Below, one piece after another: positions 1 through 6,842 of a stretch of 12,007 nt of DNA (the stretch's first letter is position 1; the number at the start of each line of letters is the position of its first letter). Under the pieces are notes generated by a model. The model did no database searches. It saw only the letters and a list, made by a program, of their open reading frames with translations, and was not told the DNA's origin. This DNA comes from an uncultured Spirochaetota bacterium. Lineage in GTDB: Bacteria > Spirochaetota > UBA4802 > UBA5368. Location of the stretch: positions 1 through 12,007 of the forward strand of contig CALMJO010000567.1 in NCBI GenBank assembly GCA_937864375.1, written 5' to 3'. The translations under genes and the position numbers were made by a program.

Positions 1-188
1 TGATCGTCGGGAACGACGACGCGGAAAAGATCGTGCACACGATGAGAACGACCAGGGAGGGGGCCGACGCGCGCATCATAGGGAAAGTGCATGCCGACCA
101 TCCCGGCAAGGCGTACCTGGAAACGGAGATCGGTGGAAAGCGCATACTGCCGCTTCTCACCGAGGAGCAATTGCCCAGAATCTGCTGA
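1..188 (+). CDS. hypE: HypE C-terminal end (hydrogenase expression/formation protein), 5' partial
   Basis: Reading from base 3, the frame is open to a TGA at 186-188 and gives about 61 residues ending in Leu-Pro-Arg-Ile-Cys. The Pro-Arg-Ile-Cys tail is the HypE signature. In the known pathway, HypF carbamoylates this terminal cysteine and HypE dehydrates it to a thiocyanate, which supplies the cyanide ligands of the [NiFe]-hydrogenase active-site iron. The preceding stretch (GKVHADHPGKAYLET, then GGKRILPLL) matches the end of the AIRS/PurM-like C-terminal domain. HypC follows after 13 nt, which supports the call. The start and ATP-binding region lie outside the window. The identification rests on the tail motif plus the hypC neighbour. 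Confidence 0.9.
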   Translation, partial: IVGNDDAEKIVHTMRTTREGADARIIGKVHADHPGKAYLETEIGGKRILPLLTEEQLPRIC

Positions 189-201
189 CAAGGAGACTGA
201 A

Positions 202-456
202 ATGTGCCTCGCAATACCAATGGAGATAATTGAAATAAAGGGCCACAGGGCGACCGCCAGTGCCTACGGGGTCAACAGGCAGGTCGATATCACCATGACG
301 CCCGACGTGATTGTGGGAGACAAGGTGATCATCCATGCCGGGTTCGTGATAGAGAAGCTCGATCCCCAGGCGGCCAGGGAGATCGAGGAGGCGTGGAGCC
401 AGTACAATGCCGTCATGGACGAGGAAGAACTGAAGAAGCAGATCAATGAGTGTTAA
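202..456 (+). CDS. hypC: HypC/HybG/HupF family hydrogenase maturation chaperone
   Basis: This 84-aa cytoplasmic protein begins MCLAIPM, the diagnostic HypC start. After Met removal, Cys2 is the residue through which HypC, together with HypD, carries the Fe(CN)2CO unit to the hydrogenase large subunit. The central VIIHAGFVI (residues 42-50) is the conserved beta-barrel segment with the family histidine (His46). The length is typical. The ATG at 202 is chosen because the protein must begin Met-Cys and because AAGGAG (190-195) sits 6 nt upstream; the frame is open further upstream but lacks family features. hypE lies just upstream and the fumarase alpha gene overlaps its last 11 nt. hypD, often between hypC and hypE, is not in the window, so the order hypE-hypC is a rearranged form of the usual hyp cluster. 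Confidence 0.95.
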   Translation: MCLAIPMEIIEIKGHRATASAYGVNRQVDITMTPDVIVGDKVIIHAGFVIEKLDPQAAREIEEAWSQYNAVMDEEELKKQINEC

Positions 457-1297
457 ACGCAGCATACACACCGACGCCATACATTCGGCCATCATCGCGG
501 AGCTTGAAAAAATAAACTTCATCCTGGCCGGCGAGGTCGTCAAGGCGTTTTCGTCCATGAAGGACCGGGAGGAGAGCGCGCTGGCCAAGAAAACCCTGGA
601 ATTATTGGGGGAAAACGCCCGTATTGCCGGGGAGTGCCGGATACCGCTTTGCCAGGACTGCGGCTCGGTCGTGATTTTCATGGAGATAGGCCAGCAGCTC
701 GTTATTGAGGGAGACGCGTTATCCACTGCGGTCGACGCGGCGGTCGGTGAGGCGTACCGGAAGTTTTACCTGCGCAAATCAATCGTGCGCGATCCCTTGA
801 GACGCGAAAACACCGGGACCAACGCGCCCGCGTTTCTTCACACGGACATCGTCCCCGGGGACGCCCTGCGCATGATGATCCTGCTCAAGGGGGGAGGCTC
901 CGAAAACATGACGGCGCTTAAAATGCTCCGCCCAACCGCCTCGCTCGATGATATCGTGGAGTATATCGCTGGCCACGTGCGCGAGGCCGGTCCCAATCCA
1001 TGCCCGCCGCTTTTCCTTGGAATCGGCCTGGGGGGTACGGCCGATGTCGCAATGGTGAACTCCAAGAAGGCCGTGTTCAGGGGACTTGGAACGAGCCACC
1101 CAGACCCGTTTTACGCAAAGCTTGAGCAAAGAATCATGGACGCGGCAAACGAAACAGGAGTTGGACCGCTCGGCTTTGGAGGTGTGTCCACGGTCGCGGC
1201 GGTGTTTATCCGCGAGGCCCCGACGCACATCGCCTCCCTCCCTGTTGCCCTCAACCTCAACTGCCATTCCCTGCGCTGTTCGGAGGCGGTGCTTTGA
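446..1297 (+). CDS. ttdA: Class I (Fe-S) fumarate hydratase / tartrate dehydratase, alpha subunit
   Basis: This 283-aa protein is the alpha subunit of a two-subunit [4Fe-4S] hydro-lyase. The family interconverts fumarate and L-malate or dehydrates L(+)-tartrate. Cluster-ligand regions are visible: PLCQDCG (Cys69), NPCPP (Cys186) and NCHSLR (Cys273). Other family motifs are GGGSENMTALKMLRPT (149-164) and GIGLGGTADVAM (192-203). The length is normal for a stand-alone alpha subunit. The ATG at 446 overlaps hypC by 11 nt and the end overlaps the beta gene by 4 nt, implying coupled translation. The first ligand motif reads QDCG where QDTG is usual, which adds a cysteine (Cys72) near the cluster. 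Substrate cannot be told from sequence; fumarase is the likelier role in an anaerobe. Such enzymes are oxygen-sensitive and cytoplasmic. Confidence 0.93.
   Translation: MSVKRSIHTDAIHSAIIAELEKINFILAGEVVKAFSSMKDREESALAKKTLELLGENARIAGECRIPLCQDCGSVVIFMEIGQQLVIEGDALSTAVDAAVGEAYRKFYLRKSIVRDPLRRENTGTNAPAFLHTDIVPGDALRMMILLKGGGSENMTALKMLRPTASLDDIVEYIAGHVREAGPNPCPPLFLGIGLGGTADVAMVNSKKAVFRGLGTSHPDPFYAKLEQRIMDAANETGVGPLGFGGVSTVAAVFIREAPTHIASLPVALNLNCHSLRCSEAVL
1282..1286 (+). promoter_or_regulatory. Ribosome binding site that supports the TTG start of the beta subunit
   Basis: A GGAGG lies 7 nt before the TTG at 1294, inside the last codons of the alpha-subunit gene. It decides the start: no ATG or GTG sits at this point, and initiation here gives a protein beginning MSPIIISAPL, as expected for the family. 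The TTG overlaps the upstream TGA as TTGA. Confidence 0.75.
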
Positions 1298-1836
1298 GCC
1301 CCATCATCATAAGCGCGCCGCTGGACGAAGCGCACATCGCCTCCGTCCGGGCGGGCGACGAGGTCCTGTTCAACGGGACGTTGTACGTGGCGCGCGACCG
1401 CGCGCACGAGCGGATGAGCGCTATGATCGCACGCGGGGAAGCGCTCCCGTTTGACGCGCGGGGTCAGATCCTTTATTACATGGGCCCGAGCCCCGCTCCT
1501 CCCGGCATGGTGATTGGCGGCGCCGGGCCAACTACCTCTTCCCGCATGGACCCCTTTACCGACGTGATGCTCGCCGCGGGAATCAAGTGCCTCATTGGGA
1601 AGGGCCGGAGAGGCCCGGCGGTCAGAGAGTCGCTGGTGAGCCGGCGCGCGCTTTACTGCGCGAGCTTCGGGGGAGCGGCCGCGTACCTGAACAGGAAAAT
1701 AGTCAGTGCCGAAATCATAGCCTTCGAGGACCTTGGGCCGGAGGCGCTCTACAGGCTCCAGGTGAAGGATTTTCCCGCCGTGGTCGTGAACGATATCTGC
1801 GGAGGGGACCTGTATGAATCTGCGATTCGCGCATGA
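1294..1836 (+). CDS. ttdB: Class I (Fe-S) fumarate hydratase / tartrate dehydratase, beta subunit
   Basis: This 180-aa protein is the partner of the alpha subunit; together they form the hydro-lyase active site. Family motifs in order are RAGD (19-22), RDRAH (34-38), GPTTSSRMD (78-86), GKG (102-104), EDLGPEA (145-151) and FPAVVVND (160-167). The GPTTSSRMD loop belongs to the substrate-binding region of the swivelling beta domain. The length is normal. Translation starts at a TTG with GGAGG 7 nt upstream, and the start overlaps the alpha stop codon by 4 nt, a classic coupling arrangement for a 1:1 complex. The 3' end overlaps the next gene by 23 nt. As with the alpha subunit, fumarase versus tartrate dehydratase cannot be resolved from sequence. 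Confidence 0.92.
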   Translation: MSPIIISAPLDEAHIASVRAGDEVLFNGTLYVARDRAHERMSAMIARGEALPFDARGQILYYMGPSPAPPGMVIGGAGPTTSSRMDPFTDVMLAAGIKCLIGKGRRGPAVRESLVSRRALYCASFGGAAAYLNRKIVSAEIIAFEDLGPEALYRLQVKDFPAVVVNDICGGDLYESAIRA

Positions 1837-2428
1837 GTCGGAGTTCCGCGGTTTCGTGTCCGCGCTGCGCGAAAGGATGAGCGCACTCGAGCCGCGGAGG
1901 ATCCCCAACGAGAAGCTTCGTGATTCGGCCGTGCTCATCCCGATTTTCAACAAGAATAACGAGGCTTGCGTGCTGGTGACCAAGCGCACGGATACGGTCG
2001 CCACCCACAGGGGTCAGATGGCGCTGCCGGGGGGCGCCTGCGACCCGTCCGACGGAAGCAGGCTGATTACGGCGCTCCGCGAGACCGAGGAAGAGGTGGG
2101 CATCCTTCGCGATCACGTCGAGGTGATCGGGGAGTTCGACGAATTCATGTCGATCGCCGGCTTCCACGTGGCGACCTTCGTCGGCATCGTGCCCTATCCA
2201 TACGAGTACGTGTTCAATCCCGGCGAGATCGAGTCGTACGTGGAGGCTCCCCTGTCCCTCTTCCTTGAAAGAAAGTACGACAGGATCGAAAAATACAATT
2301 TTAACGGTACGGATTACAACGTGTACTTTTATGCTTATGAAGGCTTTCAGATATGGGGCCTCACCGCCCGGATACTGACCGATTTTGCCGGCAGGGTGCT
2401 CCAGGACACGGCGGGGCGGCCGGACTAG
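1814..2428 (+). CDS. NudL-like CoA pyrophosphatase (Nudix hydrolase)
   Basis: This 204-aa cytoplasmic protein has the combined UPF0035 + Nudix signature of CoA pyrophosphatases. VLVTKRTDTVATHRGQMALP runs through residues 53-72 and leads into GG at 73-74, followed by the REXXEEXG core of the Nudix box at residues 89-96 (RETEEEVG). The acidic GGACDPSDGS stretch replaces the canonical box glutamate, as in NudL relatives. Known family members cleave CoA and acyl-CoA to 3',5'-ADP and (acyl-)4'-phosphopantetheine using Mg2+ or Mn2+. The ATG at 1814 is preceded by GGAGG (1801-1805) at 8 nt. It overlaps the fumarase beta gene by 23 nt, so it is the last gene of the coupled block. The C-terminal third (about 140-204) is ordinary Nudix fold. 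The exact substrate is inferred from the motif only. Confidence 0.85.
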   Translation: MNLRFAHESEFRGFVSALRERMSALEPRRIPNEKLRDSAVLIPIFNKNNEACVLVTKRTDTVATHRGQMALPGGACDPSDGSRLITALRETEEEVGILRDHVEVIGEFDEFMSIAGFHVATFVGIVPYPYEYVFNPGEIESYVEAPLSLFLERKYDRIEKYNFNGTDYNVYFYAYEGFQIWGLTARILTDFAGRVLQDTAGRPD

Positions 2429-2441
2429 ATCGGGAAAGTCA

Positions 2442-2470
2442 TTGACACCCTCCTGGAAACGTCCCAGTAT
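2442..2470 (+). promoter_or_regulatory. Candidate sigma70-type promoter for the lipoprotein-ctpA-tsaD block
   Basis: A perfect TTGACA (2442-2447) is followed after 17 nt by CAGTAT (2465-2470), which matches the -10 consensus at only three of six positions. It sits in the 64-nt gap between the Nudix gene and the lipoprotein gene. The strong -35 and correct spacing are suggestive, but the weak -10 keeps confidence low. Confidence 0.3.
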
Positions 2471-2492
2471 TCAATATCAAACGAGGTGCAGT

Positions 2493-2768
2493 ATGAGAAT
2501 TGCTGTGGTGATGCTGTTGTGCACGGTCCTGGCCGCATCTGCCGGATGCTCCCGGCAGCCGTTAGATGAAAAGGTTTTCAATGCGGTATGGGATGAATAT
2601 GTCCAGAGGGAATTCGAGGAGGGCTTCGACGAGAAAAAGTCAATCTCGCAGCGCGAGGATCTTGTCAGGGAAGTGCTCCGTCATTACAAAATCGAGGCTG
2701 AAGAGTTCAAACAGTATATGTCCAGGCATCACAACGACAAATATAAAAAAATATTCCTGAACCAGTGA
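2493..2768 (+). CDS. Small lipoprotein of unknown function upstream of ctpA
   Basis: This 91-aa precursor has a lipoprotein signal peptide: Met-Arg, a hydrophobic core (residues 4-15), then the lipobox Ala-Ser-Ala-Gly-Cys with Cys19 as the lipidated residue. The mature part (about 72 aa) is highly charged and predicted helical by inspection, with acidic stretches (EFEEGFDEKKS) and a basic C-terminus. The ATG at 2493 is chosen because it gives the signal peptide and has GAGG (2483-2486) 6 nt upstream; the frame extends upstream only as non-signal-like sequence. The gene ends 13 nt before ctpA, so the two are probably co-transcribed. It could be a CtpA substrate, partner or adaptor, but this is inference from position. 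The helical, short layout loosely recalls small lipoproteins such as DUF4296, which could not be tested. Confidence 0.8.
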   Translation: MRIAVVMLLCTVLAASAGCSRQPLDEKVFNAVWDEYVQREFEEGFDEKKSISQREDLVREVLRHYKIEAEEFKQYMSRHHNDKYKKIFLNQ

Positions 2769-2781
2769 CGGGGTGAAGGCA

Positions 2782-4152
2782 ATGATAAAGAAACTCAGGG
2801 AACGGAACATACATCTTCTCGTCCTGGTTTTTTTCACGGGCTTGTTCCTGGGCATCAACCTATCGTTCAGGCTGAAGGCCGAGGAGCCCTCATACGGCTA
2901 CCTGGATTATTTCCACCAGGCCTACCAGATCATCTCCGCCGAATACGTGGAAAAGATCGATGCGAAAAAAGTCTTCTACGGCGCCATAAAAGGAATGCTC
3001 CAGGCGCTGGGTGACCCGTTCTCCAGGTTTCTCAACGAAGAGGACTTCGCCGAATTGAAGGAGGAAACGACGGGTAAGTTCGTGGGTATTGGAGTCGAGA
3101 TCACCGCGCGGGACGGTGAGATCGTCGTCATATCTCCCATCGACGAAACGCCCGCGATGCGCGCGGGACTGCGCGCGGGGGACGTAATCACCAGCGTGAA
3201 CGGGGTCGAAATCAAGAACAAGACGGTGGCGGAGATCGTCAAGCTCATCAAGGGCATCCCCAACACGAAGGTGAGCCTGGTCGTAAAGCGCGAAGCGGTG
3301 GACGAGCCGCTCAGCTTCGAAATTGAGCGGGAGCCCATTAAACTGGAAAGCGTTCGCTATGACATCTTCAAGGACCAGAACGTGGGCTATATCAAGGTGA
3401 AGGTCTTTGGCTCGGAAACGCCAAGGGAGATCGAGAAGGCGCTCAATGCGATGAACGAGAAAGCCGTAGACAGGCTCATCGTTGACTTGAGGTGGAACCC
3501 GGGCGGACAGCTCGACAAGTCGATCACCATCGCGAATTATTTTCTGGAAAAGGACACGCTCATCGTTTCAACACGGGGCAGGGAGGGCACCGATTCCTTC
3601 GCGGAATACAAGGCGAAGAACGATCCCCTCTTCAGGGGAAAGCTCGTGGTGCTGGTCAACAAGGGGAGCGCCTCCGCCTCGGAAATATTTTCGGGCGCCA
3701 TGAGGGATAACGGGCGCGCCAAGCTCGTGGGGGAAAAAACGTTTGGCAAGGGATCGGTGCAGAAGGTTTACAACCTGAGCGAGTCCATAGGCATGGCCGT
3801 CACCGTCGCGAAGTATTACACCCCGTCGGGCGTGTCCATACACGGAACTGGCATTGTCCCTGATATACCGGTCGAGATGGACGGCTTTTCGGAAAAGGAG
3901 AGGCCCATGATCAACAGGGTCTACCGGGAAAAGCTCGTCGAGGAGTTTGTCCGAAATCACAGGGCCTACACCGCGCAGAGCAGGAAGGAGTTCATCGACT
4001 TTCTTGCCGCGAAGGACATAAAAATATCGGAAAAGAACGCGTACTTCATTCTCAAGAGCGAGATCGGAAAATACTCGAAACAGCCCGTGTTTGATCTTGA
4101 ATTCGACACCCAGCTGAAAACGGCGCTGGACGTGGTGAATGCAGCGCGCTGA
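2782..4152 (+). CDS. ctpA: C-terminal processing protease, CtpA/Prc type (peptidase family S41)
   Basis: This 456-aa membrane-anchored periplasmic serine protease has an N-terminal signal anchor (residues 11-31), then a helical segment, a PDZ domain (about 99-171, with KFVGIGVEI and the LRAGDVITSVNG substrate-binding loop) and the S41 catalytic domain (about 187-365). Alignment by eye to E. coli Prc gives the Ser/Lys dyad as Ser298 (in KGSASASE) and Lys323 (in TFGKGSVQ), with Asp309 also conserved. A C-terminal tail of about 85 residues rich in Lys and Glu follows. Such proteases trim C-termini of exported proteins and cell-wall hydrolases. The start is uncertain. The ATG at 2782 has GGGGTG 6 nt upstream, while a GTG at 2773 would add three residues but has no clear ribosome site. 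The 3' end overlaps tsaD by 14 nt. Confidence 0.93.
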   Translation: MIKKLRERNIHLLVLVFFTGLFLGINLSFRLKAEEPSYGYLDYFHQAYQIISAEYVEKIDAKKVFYGAIKGMLQALGDPFSRFLNEEDFAELKEETTGKFVGIGVEITARDGEIVVISPIDETPAMRAGLRAGDVITSVNGVEIKNKTVAEIVKLIKGIPNTKVSLVVKREAVDEPLSFEIEREPIKLESVRYDIFKDQNVGYIKVKVFGSETPREIEKALNAMNEKAVDRLIVDLRWNPGGQLDKSITIANYFLEKDTLIVSTRGREGTDSFAEYKAKNDPLFRGKLVVLVNKGSASASEIFSGAMRDNGRAKLVGEKTFGKGSVQKVYNLSESIGMAVTVAKYYTPSGVSIHGTGIVPDIPVEMDGFSEKERPMINRVYREKLVEEFVRNHRAYTAQSRKEFIDFLAAKDIKISEKNAYFILKSEIGKYSKQPVFDLEFDTQLKTALDVVNAAR

Positions 4153-5137
4153 CGCGATTCTCGGGCTTGGACTTGAAAGCTCCTGCGACGAGACCGCGGC
4201 CTCGGTGGTCAGGAATGGCCGGGAAATTCTGTCGAACGTCATCTACAGCCAGATAGGCCTGCACCGGGAATACTGGGGTGTGGTGCCCGAAATAGCGTCC
4301 CGCGCCCACCTCGAAAAGATCAACCGTCTCGTCGACACCGCGCTCGGCGAGGCCGGAGTCGGTTTCAAGGACCTGGATTACGTGGCTGCCACCTCCCGCC
4401 CGGGACTGGTGGGCTCTCTCCTGATCGCCTCCCAGTCGGCCAAGGCCATTTCGTTCTCGTGCGGAATCCCCTACATCGCGGTGAACCATCTCGAGGCGCA
4501 TCTCTACGCTCCCTTCCTGGAGGGCTGGAACCCGGAATACCCGTACATTGGCCTGCTCGTGTCCGGCGGAAATACGGTGCTATACCGCGTCGATGGGGTA
4601 GGAGCGCTCACGGTCCTGGGGCGCACGGTCGACGATGCGGTCGGGGAGGCGTTCGACAAGGTGGCGAAGTTCCTGGAGCTTGGCTATCCAGGGGGTCCGA
4701 TTATTGAAAAACTGGCGCGGACTGCCGCGCATCGGAACATACTGTTCCCCAAAATACTCCCTGACTCAGGCGAGTACCGGTTTTCCTACAGCGGCATCAA
4801 GACGGCGGTAATCACCTATATGAAGGAATACCCCGCGGCGGACCATGCCGAGGTCGTATACGCCTTCCAGGAGCGGGCGCTTGAGCTGCTGGTACGCAGG
4901 GCTTTCCAGGCGTTGCGGGAGCACGGGGCGACCGCCATCGTGGTGGCCGGGGGGGTCGCGGCGAACGGCCGGCTCAGGGAAATGATGGAGGAATCGCGCC
5001 GGAACGGAGAAACGGTCATACTGCCCTCCCCCGTGCTGTGCACCGATAACGCGGCAATGGTGGCTGGAATCGGGTACCCGTATTTCATGCGGGGCAACCG
5101 TGACCCGCTTTCGGCAGAGGTGAGCGCCAGGGTCTAG
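4139..5137 (+). CDS. tsaD: tRNA N6-adenosine threonylcarbamoyltransferase TsaD (Kae1/Gcp family)
   Basis: This 332-aa protein transfers the threonylcarbamoyl group from TsaC-made threonylcarbamoyl-AMP to A37 of ANN-decoding tRNAs, with TsaB and TsaE as partners. Family motifs in order: LGLESSCDETAASVV (8-22), EIASRAHLEK (51-60), the metal-binding NHLEAH (His117, His121), the ATP-binding VSGGNT (141-146), the VDDAVGEAFDK motif (164-174), LGYPGGP (181-187), FSYSGIKTA (215-223), VVAGGVAANGRLR (268-280) and CTDNAAM (301-307, Asp303 a metal ligand). The length is normal for the bacterial enzyme. The ATG at 4139 overlaps ctpA by 14 nt; only a weak GTGGTGA precedes it, so translation may depend on coupling to ctpA. 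The stop shares its bases with the opposing diguanylate cyclase gene. Confidence 0.97.
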   Translation: MQRADAILGLGLESSCDETAASVVRNGREILSNVIYSQIGLHREYWGVVPEIASRAHLEKINRLVDTALGEAGVGFKDLDYVAATSRPGLVGSLLIASQSAKAISFSCGIPYIAVNHLEAHLYAPFLEGWNPEYPYIGLLVSGGNTVLYRVDGVGALTVLGRTVDDAVGEAFDKVAKFLELGYPGGPIIEKLARTAAHRNILFPKILPDSGEYRFSYSGIKTAVITYMKEYPAADHAEVVYAFQERALELLVRRAFQALREHGATAIVVAGGVAANGRLREMMEESRRNGETVILPSPVLCTDNAAMVAGIGYPYFMRGNRDPLSAEVSARV

Positions 5138-5961
5138 CTGCAGTGGCAGCGGTTCTTTCCCTGCGCCTTCGCCTGGTACATAGCCTTGTCGGCGATGTCG
5201 ATCAGGGCGGAACTGTCGGCCATCTCAGCGTTGATTTCCGTGACGCCGATGCTCACCGTGACTTCCTCGGGAAATTCATTGCTGGCAGAGGTGGACTCGC
5301 GAATCTCCCTGCATAGCTTGCGCGCGATTCTCATGGCGTTCTGCCTGGCGGTGTGGGGAAGCAGCACGATGAATTCCTCGCCGCCGTATCGGCCTATCTT
5401 GTCGGTATGTCTCACTTTCTGCAGCAGCAGCTTTCCGGTCGTGGACAGCACCTGGTCGCCCATTGAATGACCGTACTGATCGTTGAATTTCTTGAAATCG
5501 TCAATGTCGATGAACATGAGTGCAAGCGGGAGATTGTACCTCCGGGCGCGGTGAAATTCCTTGTCGATCTCGAGCTTGATGAATTCCTTGCTGAACAGGC
5601 CCGTGAGCGGGTCCCTTGTGGTTGCGTCGATGACGTTTACCATGTTGTCCTTGATAACTATCACGATCTTGTCATCCATGCCGTTTGCGCTGAAATAGTC
5701 AACGACAGCGGTTTTCAGACCGATCTTCCGGCGGCACCTTCGCTCCATGGTCTTCTGGTTCGCGATAATATTGCTCCAGATGACCTCGGCCTCGAATTCA
5801 GGAACCTTGTAGTGAAATATAGCCTCCATGAGCGTGGAGTACGGGGCGGAGGTCTCATACTTGAGAGAATCGATGATGAAATTAAACACGGATTCGTCCC
5901 CGATGTCCGACAATATGTCGAGCTCGAGGTTTTCCTTCGTTTGAAGTATTTTCTCTATCAT
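5134..5961 (-). CDS. GGDEF-domain diguanylate cyclase with unrecognised N-terminal domain
   Basis: This 275-aa protein has a C-terminal GGDEF domain from about residue 113 (DPLTGLFSKEF at 117-127) with the active-site signature GGEEF at 193-197. An RxxD motif (RHTD, 184-187) lies exactly five residues upstream, the position of the inhibitory c-di-GMP site, so feedback inhibition is expected. FIDIDDFKKFND (150-161) carries the metal-binding Asp. The enzyme should make c-di-GMP from two GTP. Residues 1-110 match no domain I recognise; no transmembrane segment is visible, so any signal is cytoplasmic. An ATG at 5961 is chosen because it has GAGG 5 nt upstream (plus-strand 5967-5970). The open frame runs 25 codons further but into promoter-like AT-rich DNA. 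The gene is convergent with tsaD, overlapping it by 4 nt in a CTAG. Confidence 0.9.
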   Translation of the reverse strand: MIEKILQTKENLELDILSDIGDESVFNFIIDSLKYETSAPYSTLMEAIFHYKVPEFEAEVIWSNIIANQKTMERRCRRKIGLKTAVVDYFSANGMDDKIVIVIKDNMVNVIDATTRDPLTGLFSKEFIKLEIDKEFHRARRYNLPLALMFIDIDDFKKFNDQYGHSMGDQVLSTTGKLLLQKVRHTDKIGRYGGEEFIVLLPHTARQNAMRIARKLCREIRESTSASNEFPEEVTVSIGVTEINAEMADSSALIDIADKAMYQAKAQGKNRCHCS

Positions 5962-6007
5962 AATAGCCTCAGGGTTAATGCTATTTATTCTATCTAGACT
6001 GCGCCTG

Positions 6008-6036
6008 ATTGTGCAATAAATAAAATATAATGACAA
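6008..6036 (-). promoter_or_regulatory. Candidate promoter for the diguanylate cyclase gene
   Basis: On the minus strand, TTGTCA (plus 6031-6036; five of six consensus) is followed after 17 nt by CACAAT (plus 6008-6013; four of six). A second candidate on the same strand is TTGCAC with TAGAAT 18 nt further on. Both lie in the 134-nt AT-rich gap (5962-6095) between two divergent genes. On the plus strand a perfect TATAAT (6026-6031) overlaps the same site but lacks a good -35, so the promoter of the plus-strand neighbour is unclear. Confidence 0.4.
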
Positions 6037-6095
6037 CGCCCGACTAAATAGTGGTTGAAAATATCAGGGAGAAGTAGTTACACTTTTATCCAATC

Positions 6096-6839
6096 ATGGC
6101 AAAAAAAGAAAGTTTTTACAACCTCGTTGACAAGTGCATCGAAATGGAGTCGGAGAAATCCCTTGCGGGAAATACGCAGGAGATGTTTCGAAGACTGCTT
6201 ACGGACTATTTTTTTCAAATCGAGAGCGGCGAAAGCAAAAAGATTGAAAATATCTTTAAAAACATGGAATTCCCGGATTTCCTGAAGGAGACTCCTTCTA
6301 TCATGGATCTCGACATAAAGAAACTGGGTTCTTTCATCCAGGGAGAGATGATCAAGGATTCGCTCAGCGGAAAAGTGTTCAGCTCGTCGGAATACCTGAA
6401 AAGCTTCCAGCCTCATCATGCTCCCGTATTCGGCAAGCTTCCCGGCGAGGTCCAGCGAGAAATCCTCGAGGATATCAAGATCAGGAACGCTATCATTCTC
6501 GAGGCGTTTGAGAAAATGAAGGCGGACCGCGCTGCGGACAAATCGAGGAAGGTTATCACCCTCGTGGCGCTGATCATAAAAAACGTGCACCTGAGAACGG
6601 GGTGCCCCCTTAATGATATGGGATCGGGAGCCGAGAAGCTGATCCGTGATACTTTTCTCAATTGCGACGAGACCTACAACGGGAGCCAGCGTCAGCAGGC
6701 GGACCTGATTGACGACAAGAAGATAAAGCAGGTGATAAAGTCCTTTTTCGTGGTGAAAAAATTCCAGGACATAAGTGAAATGGCCGACCTTTTCCGCACG
6801 GAACTGGAGCGGTACAGGAAACGCGCAGTCAAGGCATAA
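6096..6839 (+). CDS. Hypothetical 247-aa soluble protein, function unknown
   Basis: I do not recognise this protein. It is long, charged (rich in Lys, Glu, Asp) and predicted mostly helical by inspection, with no signal peptide or transmembrane segment, so it is probably cytoplasmic. Local features are a KKIENIFKNMEFPDF-like segment (residues 48-62), a Gly/Pro-containing mid region near CPLNDMGSG (about 171-179), and a basic tail ending RYRKRAVKA. An upstream stop (TAG at 6075) leaves ATG 6096 as the only ATG before residue 17. No Shine-Dalgarno lies within range (a GGAGAAG is 21 nt away), which is unusual here. The gene is divergent from the diguanylate cyclase and convergent, 3 nt apart, with the small membrane protein. 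Codon and GC use look like the neighbours. It could be a c-di-GMP-linked partner of the divergent cyclase, but only position suggests that. Confidence 0.8.
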   Translation: MAKKESFYNLVDKCIEMESEKSLAGNTQEMFRRLLTDYFFQIESGESKKIENIFKNMEFPDFLKETPSIMDLDIKKLGSFIQGEMIKDSLSGKVFSSSEYLKSFQPHHAPVFGKLPGEVQREILEDIKIRNAIILEAFEKMKADRAADKSRKVITLVALIIKNVHLRTGCPLNDMGSGAEKLIRDTFLNCDETYNGSQRQQADLIDDKKIKQVIKSFFVVKKFQDISEMADLFRTELERYRKRAVKA

Positions 6840-6842
6840 ACG

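Noticed and set aside
91..201. An upstream extension of hypC by 37 codons
   Set aside because: HypC must begin Met-Cys for function, AAGGAG precedes the ATG at 202, and the extension overlaps the end of hypE.
1111..2004. A 297-codon open frame on the minus strand opposite the fumarase and Nudix genes
   Set aside because: It lies antisense to three genes with clear family motifs, its product is Arg/Ala/Gly-rich with no domain, and long antisense frames are expected in GC-rich coding DNA.
5962..6036. A 25-residue N-terminal extension of the diguanylate cyclase
   Set aside because: The extension crosses the candidate promoter, and the ATG at 5961 has its own GAGG at 5 nt.
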